Shown here one piece after another: positions 8,998-16,933 of a DNA stretch of 64,000 bases; positions within the stretch are counted from its first letter, which is position 1, and each line of letters begins with the position of its first letter. Both the position numbers and the translations under genes were made by a program. This stretch comes from Pantoea phytobeneficialis (lineage in GTDB: Bacteria; Pseudomonadota; Gammaproteobacteria; Enterobacterales; Enterobacteriaceae): contig NZ_CP024639.1 of assembly GCF_009728735.1 (NCBI RefSeq), positions 160,801-224,800 of the forward strand. The letters run 5' to 3'. The notes beneath the pieces were generated by a model, which ran no database searches, was not told the DNA's origin, and saw only the letters and a list, made by a program, of their open reading frames with translations.

Positions 8998-9974
8998 ATT
9001 CGACGACCTTTAACAAAAAGGAGACGCTGACCCTGGAACGTCTCCCCGGTGAAAGTATACTCAGGAAGTTGTTTTCTGCCTGGGCGCTGGTGTTTATCTG
9101 GGTGGCAATGGCGATTGTGGCTTCGATCATCTCGCCGGTTTTTCTCACCAGTATCAACCTCAGTAACATTCTCAACCAGGCGTCGATACTCGGCATTCTG
9201 GCGTGCGCCCAGTTTCTGGTGGTGCTGGTCGGCGGTTTCGATCTTTCCGTCGCGGCCATTCTGGCGCTCTCCTCGGTGATCTTTGCCAGTACGGTTCCGG
9301 TTTCAACCGGGTTGGGCATGATGTCAGGCTGCCTGGCTGGCGCAGCGTTGGGTCTGCTCAGTGGTATTGCTGTCACATGGGGCCGTGTGCCGCCAATGAT
9401 TGCCACCCTGAGCGTAATGGGTATTGCGCGCGGTCTGGCATTCGTGGTGTCGGAGAAAAGCGTTGCGGTGCCGATGGCTAAACTGGCCGCTTACAAATTC
9501 AGTTTTTCCGTGCTTTCCCTGCCGGTGCTGACCTGGCTGATAGCGGCGTGCTTACTTTACTGGATGCTGCGGTCACTGCGGTTTGGCCGAAATCTGTATG
9601 CCATTGGTGGCAATGAACGTGCCGCCAGTCTGGCGGGGATCGGTGTGCGAACCCATAAAATCATTGTTTACACCCTGGCCGGTGCGCTCTCCGCGCTGGC
9701 CGGGCTGATGCTGGTGGTGCGCACTTCATCCGGGGTTCCCCATGTGGGACAAGGCTGGGAGCTGGATTCGATCGCGGCGATCGTCATCGGTGGCACACGC
9801 TTGTTTGGTGGTGAAGGCAATATCCTCAAGGCGATGATGGGGGTGATTATTTATCAAACCATCGCCAATGTGATGAACCTGGCGAGCCTCGATCCCTTCT
9901 ATCAGGACATTGTGAAAGCGCTGGTCATTATCACCGTGGTCGGCGCGACGGTCATGCGTGCAGAAAAGGTGTAG
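8994..9974 (+). CDS. Sugar ABC transporter permease 1
   Basis: 326 residues of the branched-chain/ribose-type permease family, with many hydrophobic helices and the conserved LVVLVGGFDLSVAAILALSS segment. The loop RFGRNLYAIGGNERAASLAGI near residue 200 is the family's cytoplasmic coupling region. It inserts in the inner membrane and pairs with the second permease to form the channel energised by the double ATPase. Its start overlaps the ATPase gene by four bases. Confidence 0.93.
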   Translation: MNSTTFNKKETLTLERLPGESILRKLFSAWALVFIWVAMAIVASIISPVFLTSINLSNILNQASILGILACAQFLVVLVGGFDLSVAAILALSSVIFASTVPVSTGLGMMSGCLAGAALGLLSGIAVTWGRVPPMIATLSVMGIARGLAFVVSEKSVAVPMAKLAAYKFSFSVLSLPVLTWLIAACLLYWMLRSLRFGRNLYAIGGNERAASLAGIGVRTHKIIVYTLAGALSALAGLMLVVRTSSGVPHVGQGWELDSIAAIVIGGTRLFGGEGNILKAMMGVIIYQTIANVMNLASLDPFYQDIVKALVIITVVGATVMRAEKV

Positions 9975-9980
9975 GAGAAG

Positions 9981-10988
9981 ATGATGACAACGCAAACGGC
10001 GAAAACGGGCCTGAATCTGCGCAATCCGGCCTTCTGGCAAGACAACGGCACGGTGGTGGTATTGATCGCTTTTATCATCCTGGCGACTGCGGTATCCGGG
10101 GGCGTTTTTATCCGGCCCGATAACTTAATCACCATTGCTTACCAGGCATCGATTGTGGGTGTGCTGGTTCTGGGACAATCATTGGTGGTGATCTCTGGCG
10201 GCCTGGATCTCTCTATGGTCGGCATTTTGATCCTATCAGCGGTGATCATGGGCGGAGCCGGCTCGGAACAACAATCGATGATGCTGCTGGGCGGCTTGCC
10301 TTATATCGGTTTATGGCCAGCGATTATCGCCGGATTTCTGACGGCCTTACTGTTTGGTTTGCTGAACGGGCTGATGGTCACGCGGCTGCATATTCCTGCG
10401 TTCATTGCCACACTGGCCAGCACATTGCTGCTGGGAGGCATCATTCTGCTCACCACCGGCGGAGCGCCGATTTATTACCCTGATCCTTTTTTCACCCACT
10501 TCGGCAATAGCATTTGGCTTGGGCTACCTGCACCCATTTATCTGTTTATCGCCATGACGCTGATAACCTGGTGGATGCTGAATCGCACCCGTTTTGGCAG
10601 AAAACTTTACGCTATCGGCGCGAATGCGCGTGCCAGCCATTACTCAGGCGTGGCCGTGAACAACGTGCGGCTGTGCGTGTATATGCTGAGCGGGCTGGCG
10701 GCTGGGGTGGCGGGCTTCATGTTCCTGAGTCGTACCGGGTATATTGCCGCCGCGTCGGGCGGGGATATGCTGATGACCACCATCGCCTCGCTGGTGGTGG
10801 GCGGCATCAGTTTGTCTGGCGGCTTTGGTGGCATCAAACATGCGATTTCGGGTGTTCTGCTACTGGCTGCGCTCAGTAATTTAATGAATATCCTGCTGAT
10901 TTCGCCCTATGTGCAAAATGCGATCAACGGCTTTGTTATTCTTATCGCGGTGTCGGTGTACAGCCATATCCACCACGACCGCGCGTAA
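9981..10988 (+). CDS. Sugar ABC transporter permease 2
   Basis: 335 residues, same family as the preceding permease: LVVISGGLDLSMVGILILSA, and the cytoplasmic loop RFGRKLYAIGANARASHYSG. A GGAG ribosome site lies in front of tandem ATGs at 9981/9984, six bases after the first permease gene ends. Two non-identical permeases with a single double-domain ATPase match the YtfT/YjfF arrangement rather than the RbsC homodimer. Confidence 0.93.
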   Translation: MMTTQTAKTGLNLRNPAFWQDNGTVVVLIAFIILATAVSGGVFIRPDNLITIAYQASIVGVLVLGQSLVVISGGLDLSMVGILILSAVIMGGAGSEQQSMMLLGGLPYIGLWPAIIAGFLTALLFGLLNGLMVTRLHIPAFIATLASTLLLGGIILLTTGGAPIYYPDPFFTHFGNSIWLGLPAPIYLFIAMTLITWWMLNRTRFGRKLYAIGANARASHYSGVAVNNVRLCVYMLSGLAAGVAGFMFLSRTGYIAAASGGDMLMTTIASLVVGGISLSGGFGGIKHAISGVLLLAALSNLMNILLISPYVQNAINGFVILIAVSVYSHIHHDRA

Positions 10989-11031
10989 CAGAAAATGGGT
11001 GGACTTGTTTCACCCAGAATCGCTACGTAGA

Positions 11032-11043
11032 CTGATATATAAG
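11032..11043 (+). promoter_or_regulatory. Near copy of the operon operator (11 of 12 bases of CTGATATATCAG)
   Basis: CTGATATATAAG lies 56 bp upstream of the GntR/FCD start codon and differs from the palindrome at 3400-3411 at one position. This suggests the regulator binds both sites and represses or modulates its own gene as well as the operon. Confidence 0.45.
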
Positions 11044-11098
11044 ATTTCAGCCGGTTTGACGGTAAGCCGCTTAATGAGCGATGTATTGGATGACAATA

Positions 11099-11782
11099 AT
11101 GACAAAAACGCAAACTGATGCGCTTCCCGCGATTTCTCTGGAAACGCTCGGCAATCAAATTGTCGATGCACTGAGTCAGGAGATTATCTCTGGCCGATTA
11201 ACCCCCGGACAGCGTGTTGATCTCGGTTACTACGCGACGCAATGGAACATCAGTATCACACCGGTACGCGATGCGGCGCGAAAATTAGAAGCGTTGGGGT
11301 TAATGGAGATCTTCCCTCGTCGCGGTGTGTTTGTGGCAACGCTGAATGCCAGAGATGTCAAAGAGTTGTTTGATGTGCGTATTGCGCTGGAGAGTGCCAC
11401 CATTCGCCTGGCGACGCCCAATATTCCGCGTGCAGAGGCCGAGCAAACGCGCGCCCTCTATCTCCAGGCGGGGGAACAACTGCATCAACAGAACGTTGAG
11501 CAATCGCTGCCAGCAGTAGATCTGTTGATCCATAAGCTGGCATTACAATATTGCGACAATGCCCGATTAACCCGGATGATGCAGGAGATGTGGAGCCAGA
11601 TTGAGTGGTGTCAGAATACCATCGCCTCACAATTGCAGGAGCCTTTCCTCACCACGTTACCTGAACATATTGCGATATGTGATGCCGTTATAGCAGGAGA
11701 TGCGGAGGCGGCTTCGCAGGCCATGTATCGTCATCTCACGCTGACTGCTGAGCGTATTCAACACTTATTGATGCAAATGTAA
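11099..11782 (+). CDS. GntR-family regulator, FCD (FadR) subfamily
   Basis: 227 residues. The N-terminal winged helix carries IISGRLTPGQRVDLGYYATQ and the recognition helix SITPVRDAARKLEALGL, then the wing RRGVFVATL. The FCD effector domain follows, with DVRIALESATIRLA and the His ligands of the metal/acid-binding pocket (DLLIHKLAL and ICDAVIAGDAEAASQAMYRHL). It closes the sugar operon in the same direction and probably senses a pathway intermediate. I prefer ATG 11099; an earlier in-frame ATG is at 11081. Confidence 0.9.
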   Translation: MTKTQTDALPAISLETLGNQIVDALSQEIISGRLTPGQRVDLGYYATQWNISITPVRDAARKLEALGLMEIFPRRGVFVATLNARDVKELFDVRIALESATIRLATPNIPRAEAEQTRALYLQAGEQLHQQNVEQSLPAVDLLIHKLALQYCDNARLTRMMQEMWSQIEWCQNTIASQLQEPFLTTLPEHIAICDAVIAGDAEAASQAMYRHLTLTAERIQHLLMQM

Positions 11783-11816
11783 GGGGCTGGAGGACGACGT
11801 TGAGCGGTCTGGATCG

Positions 11817-11845
11817 GAAAAGGTTCATTTGGCAGAACCTTTTTC
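11817..11845 (+). terminator. Rho-independent-type terminator after the GntR gene
   Basis: GAAAAGGTTC and GAACCTTTTTC form a stem of nine to ten pairs around an eight-base loop, with the T-run within and after the right arm. It lies 34 bp after the GntR stop and ends the sugar operon. Confidence 0.75.
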
Positions 11846-12134
11846 GGCAATGGCATGCTGCCCGGAGCTGTAAACAACGCTCACGCACAACGTCTTATGT
11901 TGGGTATAAATGGATTCAGCCTTGTTAATTTAATGTCAGTCGTTTGGTGTGACAAGATGCTTAATGGCTGATATCTCACTCAGCAAGCCGATGAAAGGCT
12001 TTCGTTAGCGGTTCGCTTTAAATAAATTTCCCTCAGAAAAATTTTTCCTACCCCCAACTCTGCATTGGTACTGATTTTATATTTATCTCTAAGTCTGGGC
12101 GATAATTATATGACTGAAAAATAAGTAAATGCAC

Positions 12135-12217
12135 AAATAATGGCAGTGGCAGGCTCAGTGTAACCAGGTAAATCTATTTTCAGGGAAACAACGCAAGAAA
12201 ATGCCACTGCATTATTT
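12135..12217. repeat. Widely spaced inverted repeat
   Basis: AAATAATGGCAGTGG at 12135-12149 and CCACTGCATTATTT at 12204-12217 are complementary except for one extra G, with a 54-base spacer. The arms are too long to be likely by chance, and no neighbouring gene explains them. A small mobile remnant, a structured leader RNA or a regulatory looped site are all possible. Confidence 0.5.
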
Positions 12218-12259
12218 GATTTTATTTTAACAGGTGATGAAAGCGCAATTTATGCCAGG

Positions 12260-12271
12260 CTGATATATCAT
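12260..12271. promoter_or_regulatory. Third near copy of the CTGATATATCAG motif
   Basis: CTGATATATCAT matches 11 of 12 bases of the palindrome at 3400-3411. It lies 170 bp upstream of the carbonic anhydrase gene and within the start-less protein-like frame, so it may be a chance copy or an extra regulator site. Confidence 0.3.
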
Positions 12272-12440
12272 TGGATGTCGACATTTTTAATTTCACCGGG
12301 CATTAACAGCACTAAGGCTATTTATTCCCGAAACCAGACCGAATAACGCCGTGTAAATCAGGTATGAAGTGGTGACTCCCTCTGCGAGAGGATGAGTCAG
12401 GCTTGCCTGAAATGATACATTTCAACCTTGCAAGGAGTAC

Positions 12441-13184
12441 ATGATGAGCCATAACCCCCTGAATCAATCATCACGTCGGATATTATTGAAACATACCCTT
12501 GCTGTATCCGCTCTCTCGATCACTGGACTGGCAGGTTTATTAGTGCCCACTATCAGCCTGGCAGCATCGCTTAGCAAAGCAGAACGCGATGCGATGACGC
12601 CTGATCAGGTTATTGAGCATTTCAGGCAGGGCAATGCGCGTTTCAGGGAAAACCGTCCTGCAAAACATGATTTTCTGGCGCAGAAACGCAGCAGCGCTGC
12701 GGGTCAATATCCGGCAGCAGTGATCCTCAGTTGCATTGACTCGCGCGCACCGGCTGAGATTTTGCTGGATGCCGGGATAGGGGAGACGTTTAATGCTCGC
12801 GTTGCGGGCAATATCAGCAACCGGGACATTTTGGGTAGCATGGAATTTGCTTGTGCAGTTGCCGGAGCGAAGTTAGTACTGGTTATGGGCCACACCAGCT
12901 GCGGTGCTGTTCGGGGCGCAATTGATAATGCAGAGTTAGGCAATCTGACGGGGTTGCTCGATGAAATTAAACCCGCAATTGAAAAAACAAAATACAGTGG
13001 CGAGCGTAAAGGCAGTAATTACGATTTTGTTGATGCGGTTGCCAGGCAAAATGTCGAAATGACGATTTTAAATATTCGAAAAAATAGCTCGGTGCTGAAA
13101 AGTCTGGAAGACGAGAAAAAGATTAAAATTGTTGGCAGCATGTATCACCTCGTGGGTGGCAAGGTTGATTTTTTTGAGGTGTAA
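12441..13184 (+). CDS. Beta-class carbonic anhydrase with twin-arginine-like signal
   Basis: 247 residues. The Zn ligands of beta carbonic anhydrases are present in SCIDSRAPAEI (Cys, with the Asp-Arg dyad) and in GHTSCGAV (His and Cys). The N-terminus SSRRILLKHTLAVSAL followed by a hydrophobic stretch and SLA-AS looks like a Tat or Sec export signal, so the enzyme would hydrate CO2 outside the cytoplasm, unusual for the housekeeping enzyme but known for exported paralogues. AGGAG before the ATG supports the start; tandem ATGs leave it uncertain by one codon. Confidence 0.92.
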   Translation: MMSHNPLNQSSRRILLKHTLAVSALSITGLAGLLVPTISLAASLSKAERDAMTPDQVIEHFRQGNARFRENRPAKHDFLAQKRSSAAGQYPAAVILSCIDSRAPAEILLDAGIGETFNARVAGNISNRDILGSMEFACAVAGAKLVLVMGHTSCGAVRGAIDNAELGNLTGLLDEIKPAIEKTKYSGERKGSNYDFVDAVARQNVEMTILNIRKNSSVLKSLEDEKKIKIVGSMYHLVGGKVDFFEV

Positions 13185-13213
13185 AATCTTGCGAGTAAAT
13201 TATTTTATTGGAA

Positions 13214-13250
13214 TTGCCCTGATGGCTCGGAGGCCATGACTTCAGGGCAA
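13214..13250 (+). terminator. Strong hairpin between convergent genes
   Basis: TTGCCCTGA pairs perfectly with TCAGGGCAA, and an inner ATGGC/GCCAT extends the structure. It lies 29 bp after the carbonic anhydrase stop and before the end of the opposite-strand dioxygenase gene. No U-tract follows, so it may work in either direction or with Rho. Confidence 0.55.
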
Positions 13251-13394
13251 GACCCGATGATATCTTGTTGGTGTTAAAAGATTCCCAATGGCTAAAATTT
13301 CAAACCTAAAACCTTCCGTACCTTCGCATCAAAAACTCTCTGTATGGTCGATTTTTAACGACAGCAGCCTTGGTAGCCGCGCAGCACAAGCCTG

Positions 13395-14375
13395 TCACTC
13401 TTCCAGTTGTTTCGGTGTTGGTGGTGTGCCATGAGTATGGAAAGTTTCGATCGTCTTCAGGCCCCATGCCTGTCCTTTTTTACGCTCGGTTTCCGTCCAG
13501 ACGACTGTCTGCCAGTCAGGAGCCAGAATCAGCCGTGCCCCAGAATTTGCCAGCTCAACACGGTTGCCAGCAGGTTCCCATACGTATAAGAAGAATGTGC
13601 CCTGAATGGCATGCTTATGCGGTCCGGTTTCGATATGTACACCATTTTCGAGAAAGATATCCGCGGCACGCAAAATATCTTCACGGGTATCTGTCGCATA
13701 GGTGACATGATGAAGACGAGCATTACCCCCACCATGCTCTTCGGTGCAGGCCAGATCGTATGTTTTATTATTGATCGTGAACCAGCAACCGCCGATGCGT
13801 CCGTTATCAAGCTGAATCATTTCGGTGACACGCGAGCCGAGGCAGGTTTCCATAAAGGTTTTAAACTCGCTCACATCGGCTGCCAGCAGGTTGAGATGAT
13901 CGAGACGACGTGGGCAAGCGCCGCGGCCATGATAGCGTTGCGCTAAGTTTTTTAATGAAGGGCGCTCAGCCGCATCTGCCTGATAACGTACCGTGTCGTA
14001 ATAGATTTCAAATACGTGTCCGAAGGGATCTGAGAAGCGAAAAGCACGTCCATGTCCAGGTTCATCATCAACCCAGCCAATAACATCATATTTACTGGCC
14101 TCGATCGCCGCCACCCGTCGCATCAACGCGGCCTCTGAACTGGCGCGGTAGGCGATATGGCCCACACCTGTCGTTGAGTGGCGCGTCAGTTTCAGGGTAT
14201 GGAATTCGTAGTCATCCCATGCCCTGAGCCAGGCATGGTTCTCATCCTGCGCAGAGACAGTGAGACCATACACGTTGACAAAGAAATCCAGGCTTTCCTC
14301 AAATTTATTTGAGAACATCTCAACATGTGCCAGGTGTGCAATATCATGACATGGCTCGGCTAAATGGTTTGTCAT
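13395..14375 (-). CDS. Type I extradiol ring-cleavage dioxygenase (catechol 2,3-dioxygenase-like, VOC fold)
   Basis: 326 residues with two vicinal-oxygen-chelate domains. The first starts at IAHLAHVEMFSNKFEESLDFF. The second carries the Fe(II) ligands: His in RRLDHLNLLA, His in ARLHHVTYAT and Glu in GNRVELAN, with the active-site GPHKHAI segment between. Such enzymes open a catecholic ring next to the hydroxyls. No other aromatic-pathway gene is adjacent, so the substrate is unknown; a stand-alone plant-phenolic dioxygenase is a reasonable guess. Confidence 0.92.
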   Translation of the reverse strand: MTNHLAEPCHDIAHLAHVEMFSNKFEESLDFFVNVYGLTVSAQDENHAWLRAWDDYEFHTLKLTRHSTTGVGHIAYRASSEAALMRRVAAIEASKYDVIGWVDDEPGHGRAFRFSDPFGHVFEIYYDTVRYQADAAERPSLKNLAQRYHGRGACPRRLDHLNLLAADVSEFKTFMETCLGSRVTEMIQLDNGRIGGCWFTINNKTYDLACTEEHGGGNARLHHVTYATDTREDILRAADIFLENGVHIETGPHKHAIQGTFFLYVWEPAGNRVELANSGARLILAPDWQTVVWTETERKKGQAWGLKTIETFHTHGTPPTPKQLEE

Positions 14376-14726
14376 TCGAGGCTCCCAAAATCTGATCGTA
14401 TCGTAGAGGTTTATTTATCCTTCGGTCAGGGTATCTTTAAGCGGCACTGGAAAGCAGGTGGCTTTCGCTTTTCAAGGTATGAGTTCCATTTATACTGTGA
14501 CGGATGTATCACCGGATAGGGGCAAAACGCGGCGGATCGGCGGGAAAATGCCAATAGCGTATAAATTTCATAAATTGATCAGGCAGAGTGGCTGGCGGCA
14601 AACTGAACAAAGCATGAGGGCATCTCATGGCCAGATTGACGGATTTCTAAAGAAATCCGTTCCAGATAGCGTTGATTCTGTCGGGTACTGAGATTGATGC
14701 TACAGATAATTAAAATGACTTTACCC
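14376..14726. other. Intergenic region with a perfect 9-bp hairpin
   Basis: No supported gene; a 77-codon open frame at 14458-14691 has no recognisable features. ACGGATTTC (14639-14647) and GAAATCCGT (14652-14660) form a perfect stem with a TAAA loop. The promoter of the dioxygenase must lie in the left part. Confidence 0.5.
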
Positions 14727-15209
14727 TTACCCGGGCAGTTTCTGGTTTACATCAACACTCAGGCTCACCCATTTGGCCCCGGTAATGCTGGCCAACTTTT
14801 CGGGTGAGATACGCACCCCTGAGCGTGCATTGCCGCCCGCAGGCAGCACTTCAGGATAACTGAGCAGGCTTTCATCACAGTAAATGTTAACTTCCGGGTT
14901 GATGCCGAATGGGCAGACACCACCCGGAGCAAAGCCCGTTTGCATCTCCACCTCATCGGCTGCCAGCATGCGCGCCTTCACACCAAAAAATTCTTTGTAT
15001 TTTCGGTTATCCAGTCGACGATCGCCCGCCATAACCACCAGCACGACCTGGTCATTAACCCGGAAGGACAACGATTTTGCGATTTGTCCATGTTCAACGC
15101 CAAATGCTTCGGCCGCCTGAATCACGGTTGCAGTTGGTGCTTCCAACTCGGTCACGGTAATTTCTGGTGCGTGTGTTTGCAGGAAGCTGCGAACGCGTTG
15201 AATCCCCAT
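14727..15209 (-). CDS. YbaK/EbsC-family aminoacyl-tRNA deacylase
   Basis: 160 residues of the YbaK/ProX fold: QIAKSLSFRV with the conserved Lys of the active site, VVLVVMAGDRRLD, and GGVCPFG. Members hydrolyse mischarged aminoacyl-tRNAs in trans. The open frame reaches back to 15266, but the ATG at 15209 has GGAGAG just upstream and begins the conserved domain immediately, so I take it as the start. It stands alone, convergent with nothing and downstream of the exporter operon region on the same strand. Confidence 0.88.
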   Translation of the reverse strand: MGIQRVRSFLQTHAPEITVTELEAPTATVIQAAEAFGVEHGQIAKSLSFRVNDQVVLVVMAGDRRLDNRKYKEFFGVKARMLAADEVEMQTGFAPGGVCPFGINPEVNIYCDESLLSYPEVLPAGGNARSGVRISPEKLASITGAKWVSLSVDVNQKLPG

Positions 15210-15423
15210 ATTGCTCTCCATGTTGCTGATTTCAGCTCGACGATATGATGAAAGAAAGCTCATCATTGTTATGAAATCAGATCGTTTTCTGTTTTACCAG
15301 TCCGGCAACGGGATCTAACTTTCTCATTTCCTGCTATTTAGATTAATTGTGGTGGTGGAGGTATTCTCAAATCTTACGTGATGATCCCAACATCAGCGCG
15401 GTGTATAACGTTGCTGGTGTGAA

Positions 15424-16920
15424 TTAACGTGGATAGTTACCCACAGCACGATTCACCGCCGCCCATGCCGTCTTAAGATCCCGCTGGCTCATTGCCAATG
15501 CCTGACGTGCCTGAATATCGCTACGTTGGGCATCCAGGACATTAATAAAACTGGTTAATCCGCCGTTATAGCGTGCCTCAATCAAGGCCAGCGCCTGAGC
15601 AGAACTCTCAGCCCGCGTTCGTTGTTCAGCGAGTTTTTGTTGGGCTGCGCTATAGCGACTCAAAGCGTCATCAATTTCCTGCCACGCTCTCAGGACAGTT
15701 TTCTGATAATCGACAGCGGCCTGTTGCTGATCAGTCTCCCGCAATACGACAGTCGCTTTACGCCGTCCTCGATCGAAAATCGGTAAATTGAGGCTTGGGC
15801 CAACGGACCAACTGCGGCTGCCCCATTCACCGAAATTACCCGCGCTGTAGGTATCCATCCCAATTTGGGCACCGATTGTGATACTGGGGTAGAGTTCTGC
15901 TTCAGCCACGCCAATTCTGGCTGTGGCAGCATGAAGATGTGCTTCCGCAGCTTTGATGTCAGGTCGGTTTGACGCGACCTTTGAGGGGATACCTAACTGT
16001 AAAGGCGGCAGATTGCCTGCCTGTAAGCTGCCAGGTTTGAATTGCAGCAACGTTTTCAATGCACCAGGACGTTCATTCAGCAGCAGAAGAAGCTGATTTG
16101 TCGTCACACCCTCCTGTGCCTGTAATTCAATAAGATTTGCCCGCGTCGCTGCCAGTTCACTGCGTTGCCGTTCAAGATCCGTATTATCCTGTGCACCACT
16201 CAACGTTCGTGCTCGAATCAACGACAGACGTTCATCAAGTGCTCTTTCATCATCTTTTGCCAGGCTGATTTGCTGCTGAATCCCCCGCAAAGTCCAGTAA
16301 CTGTTAACCACGTCACCAACAATACTCAATCTGGCAAATTCAAGCTGTGCCTGCTGCGCGGCGCTGTCAGCTTCGGAAGCCTCAATGGCGCGACGGACGT
16401 GCCCCCAGAAGTCAATTTCCCAGCTAAAATCCAGTCCTCCCTGATACCAGTTGTAGGGATCGGTCATCAACGTGATGAGCTCATCCGGATTTGGCAGCAC
16501 CTCTTTTAACGCTCTGGTCGAAGGGCTGTTTTCGCTTTGCTGATTGCGGGTGATACTGGCTGTCGCATTGACATTTGGCGTTTGTTGCGACGACGTGATG
16601 TGTTGCTGTGCGCGTGCGCTGGCAAACCGAAGCGCGGCAGTTCTGATATCAGGACTGGCAGTTAAGGCCTTTTCAACCAGCACATTGAGCGTGGGGTCAT
16701 CGTATCTTTTCCACCACTGGTTATCCGCTACCGCAGCGGCACCGGGAACATTAAGCAACGCAGGATCAGCACTACGCCAGCTTGTCCAGTCAGCCGGAGC
16801 TTTCTGCTCTGGTTTTTTGAAATCAGGACCAACGGTACAACCGCTAACGAGTATCATCGTCAGCAACGTTGCCACGACGGACAACCCAGGACGATTTAAG
16901 TGGGAAACACTGAGATTCAT
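15424..16920 (-). CDS. Outer-membrane efflux lipoprotein (NodT/OprM/TolC-type)
   Basis: About 498 residues. The lipoprotein signal ends in LVSGCTVGPDFKKPE, with the lipobox Cys and the GPDFKKP start typical of NodT-family outer-membrane factors. Two repeated OEP domains follow, with long coiled-coil regions such as LRAWQEIDDALSRYSAAQQ and the conserved YNGGLTSFINVLDAQRS. It lies 13 bp after an ABC-2 permease gene and supplies the exit duct for the YbhGFSR-like pump. Start 16920 has AGGA at a proper distance; another ATG lies two codons earlier. Confidence 0.93.
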   Translation of the reverse strand: MNLSVSHLNRPGLSVVATLLTMILVSGCTVGPDFKKPEQKAPADWTSWRSADPALLNVPGAAAVADNQWWKRYDDPTLNVLVEKALTASPDIRTAALRFASARAQQHITSSQQTPNVNATASITRNQQSENSPSTRALKEVLPNPDELITLMTDPYNWYQGGLDFSWEIDFWGHVRRAIEASEADSAAQQAQLEFARLSIVGDVVNSYWTLRGIQQQISLAKDDERALDERLSLIRARTLSGAQDNTDLERQRSELAATRANLIELQAQEGVTTNQLLLLLNERPGALKTLLQFKPGSLQAGNLPPLQLGIPSKVASNRPDIKAAEAHLHAATARIGVAEAELYPSITIGAQIGMDTYSAGNFGEWGSRSWSVGPSLNLPIFDRGRRKATVVLRETDQQQAAVDYQKTVLRAWQEIDDALSRYSAAQQKLAEQRTRAESSAQALALIEARYNGGLTSFINVLDAQRSDIQARQALAMSQRDLKTAWAAVNRAVGNYPR

Positions 16921-16933
16921 CTTCATTCCTGCA

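Larger units (their letters stand above)
11846..12440. other. Intergenic stretch with decayed-looking content
   Basis: No convincing complete gene is present. A stop-to-stop frame on the plus strand from about 12163 to 12346 reads like real protein (TTQENATALFDFILTGDES, later IYHWMSTFLISPG) but has no start codon before its Met in HWM and matches nothing I recognise. It may be a remnant. The stretch also holds the long inverted repeat at 12135-12217 and a third CTGATATATCA motif at 12260. Confidence 0.4.

Noticed and set aside
14458..14691. 77-codon open frame on the plus strand
   Set aside because: No recognisable domain, no ribosome site and it lies in a promoter region; probably chance.
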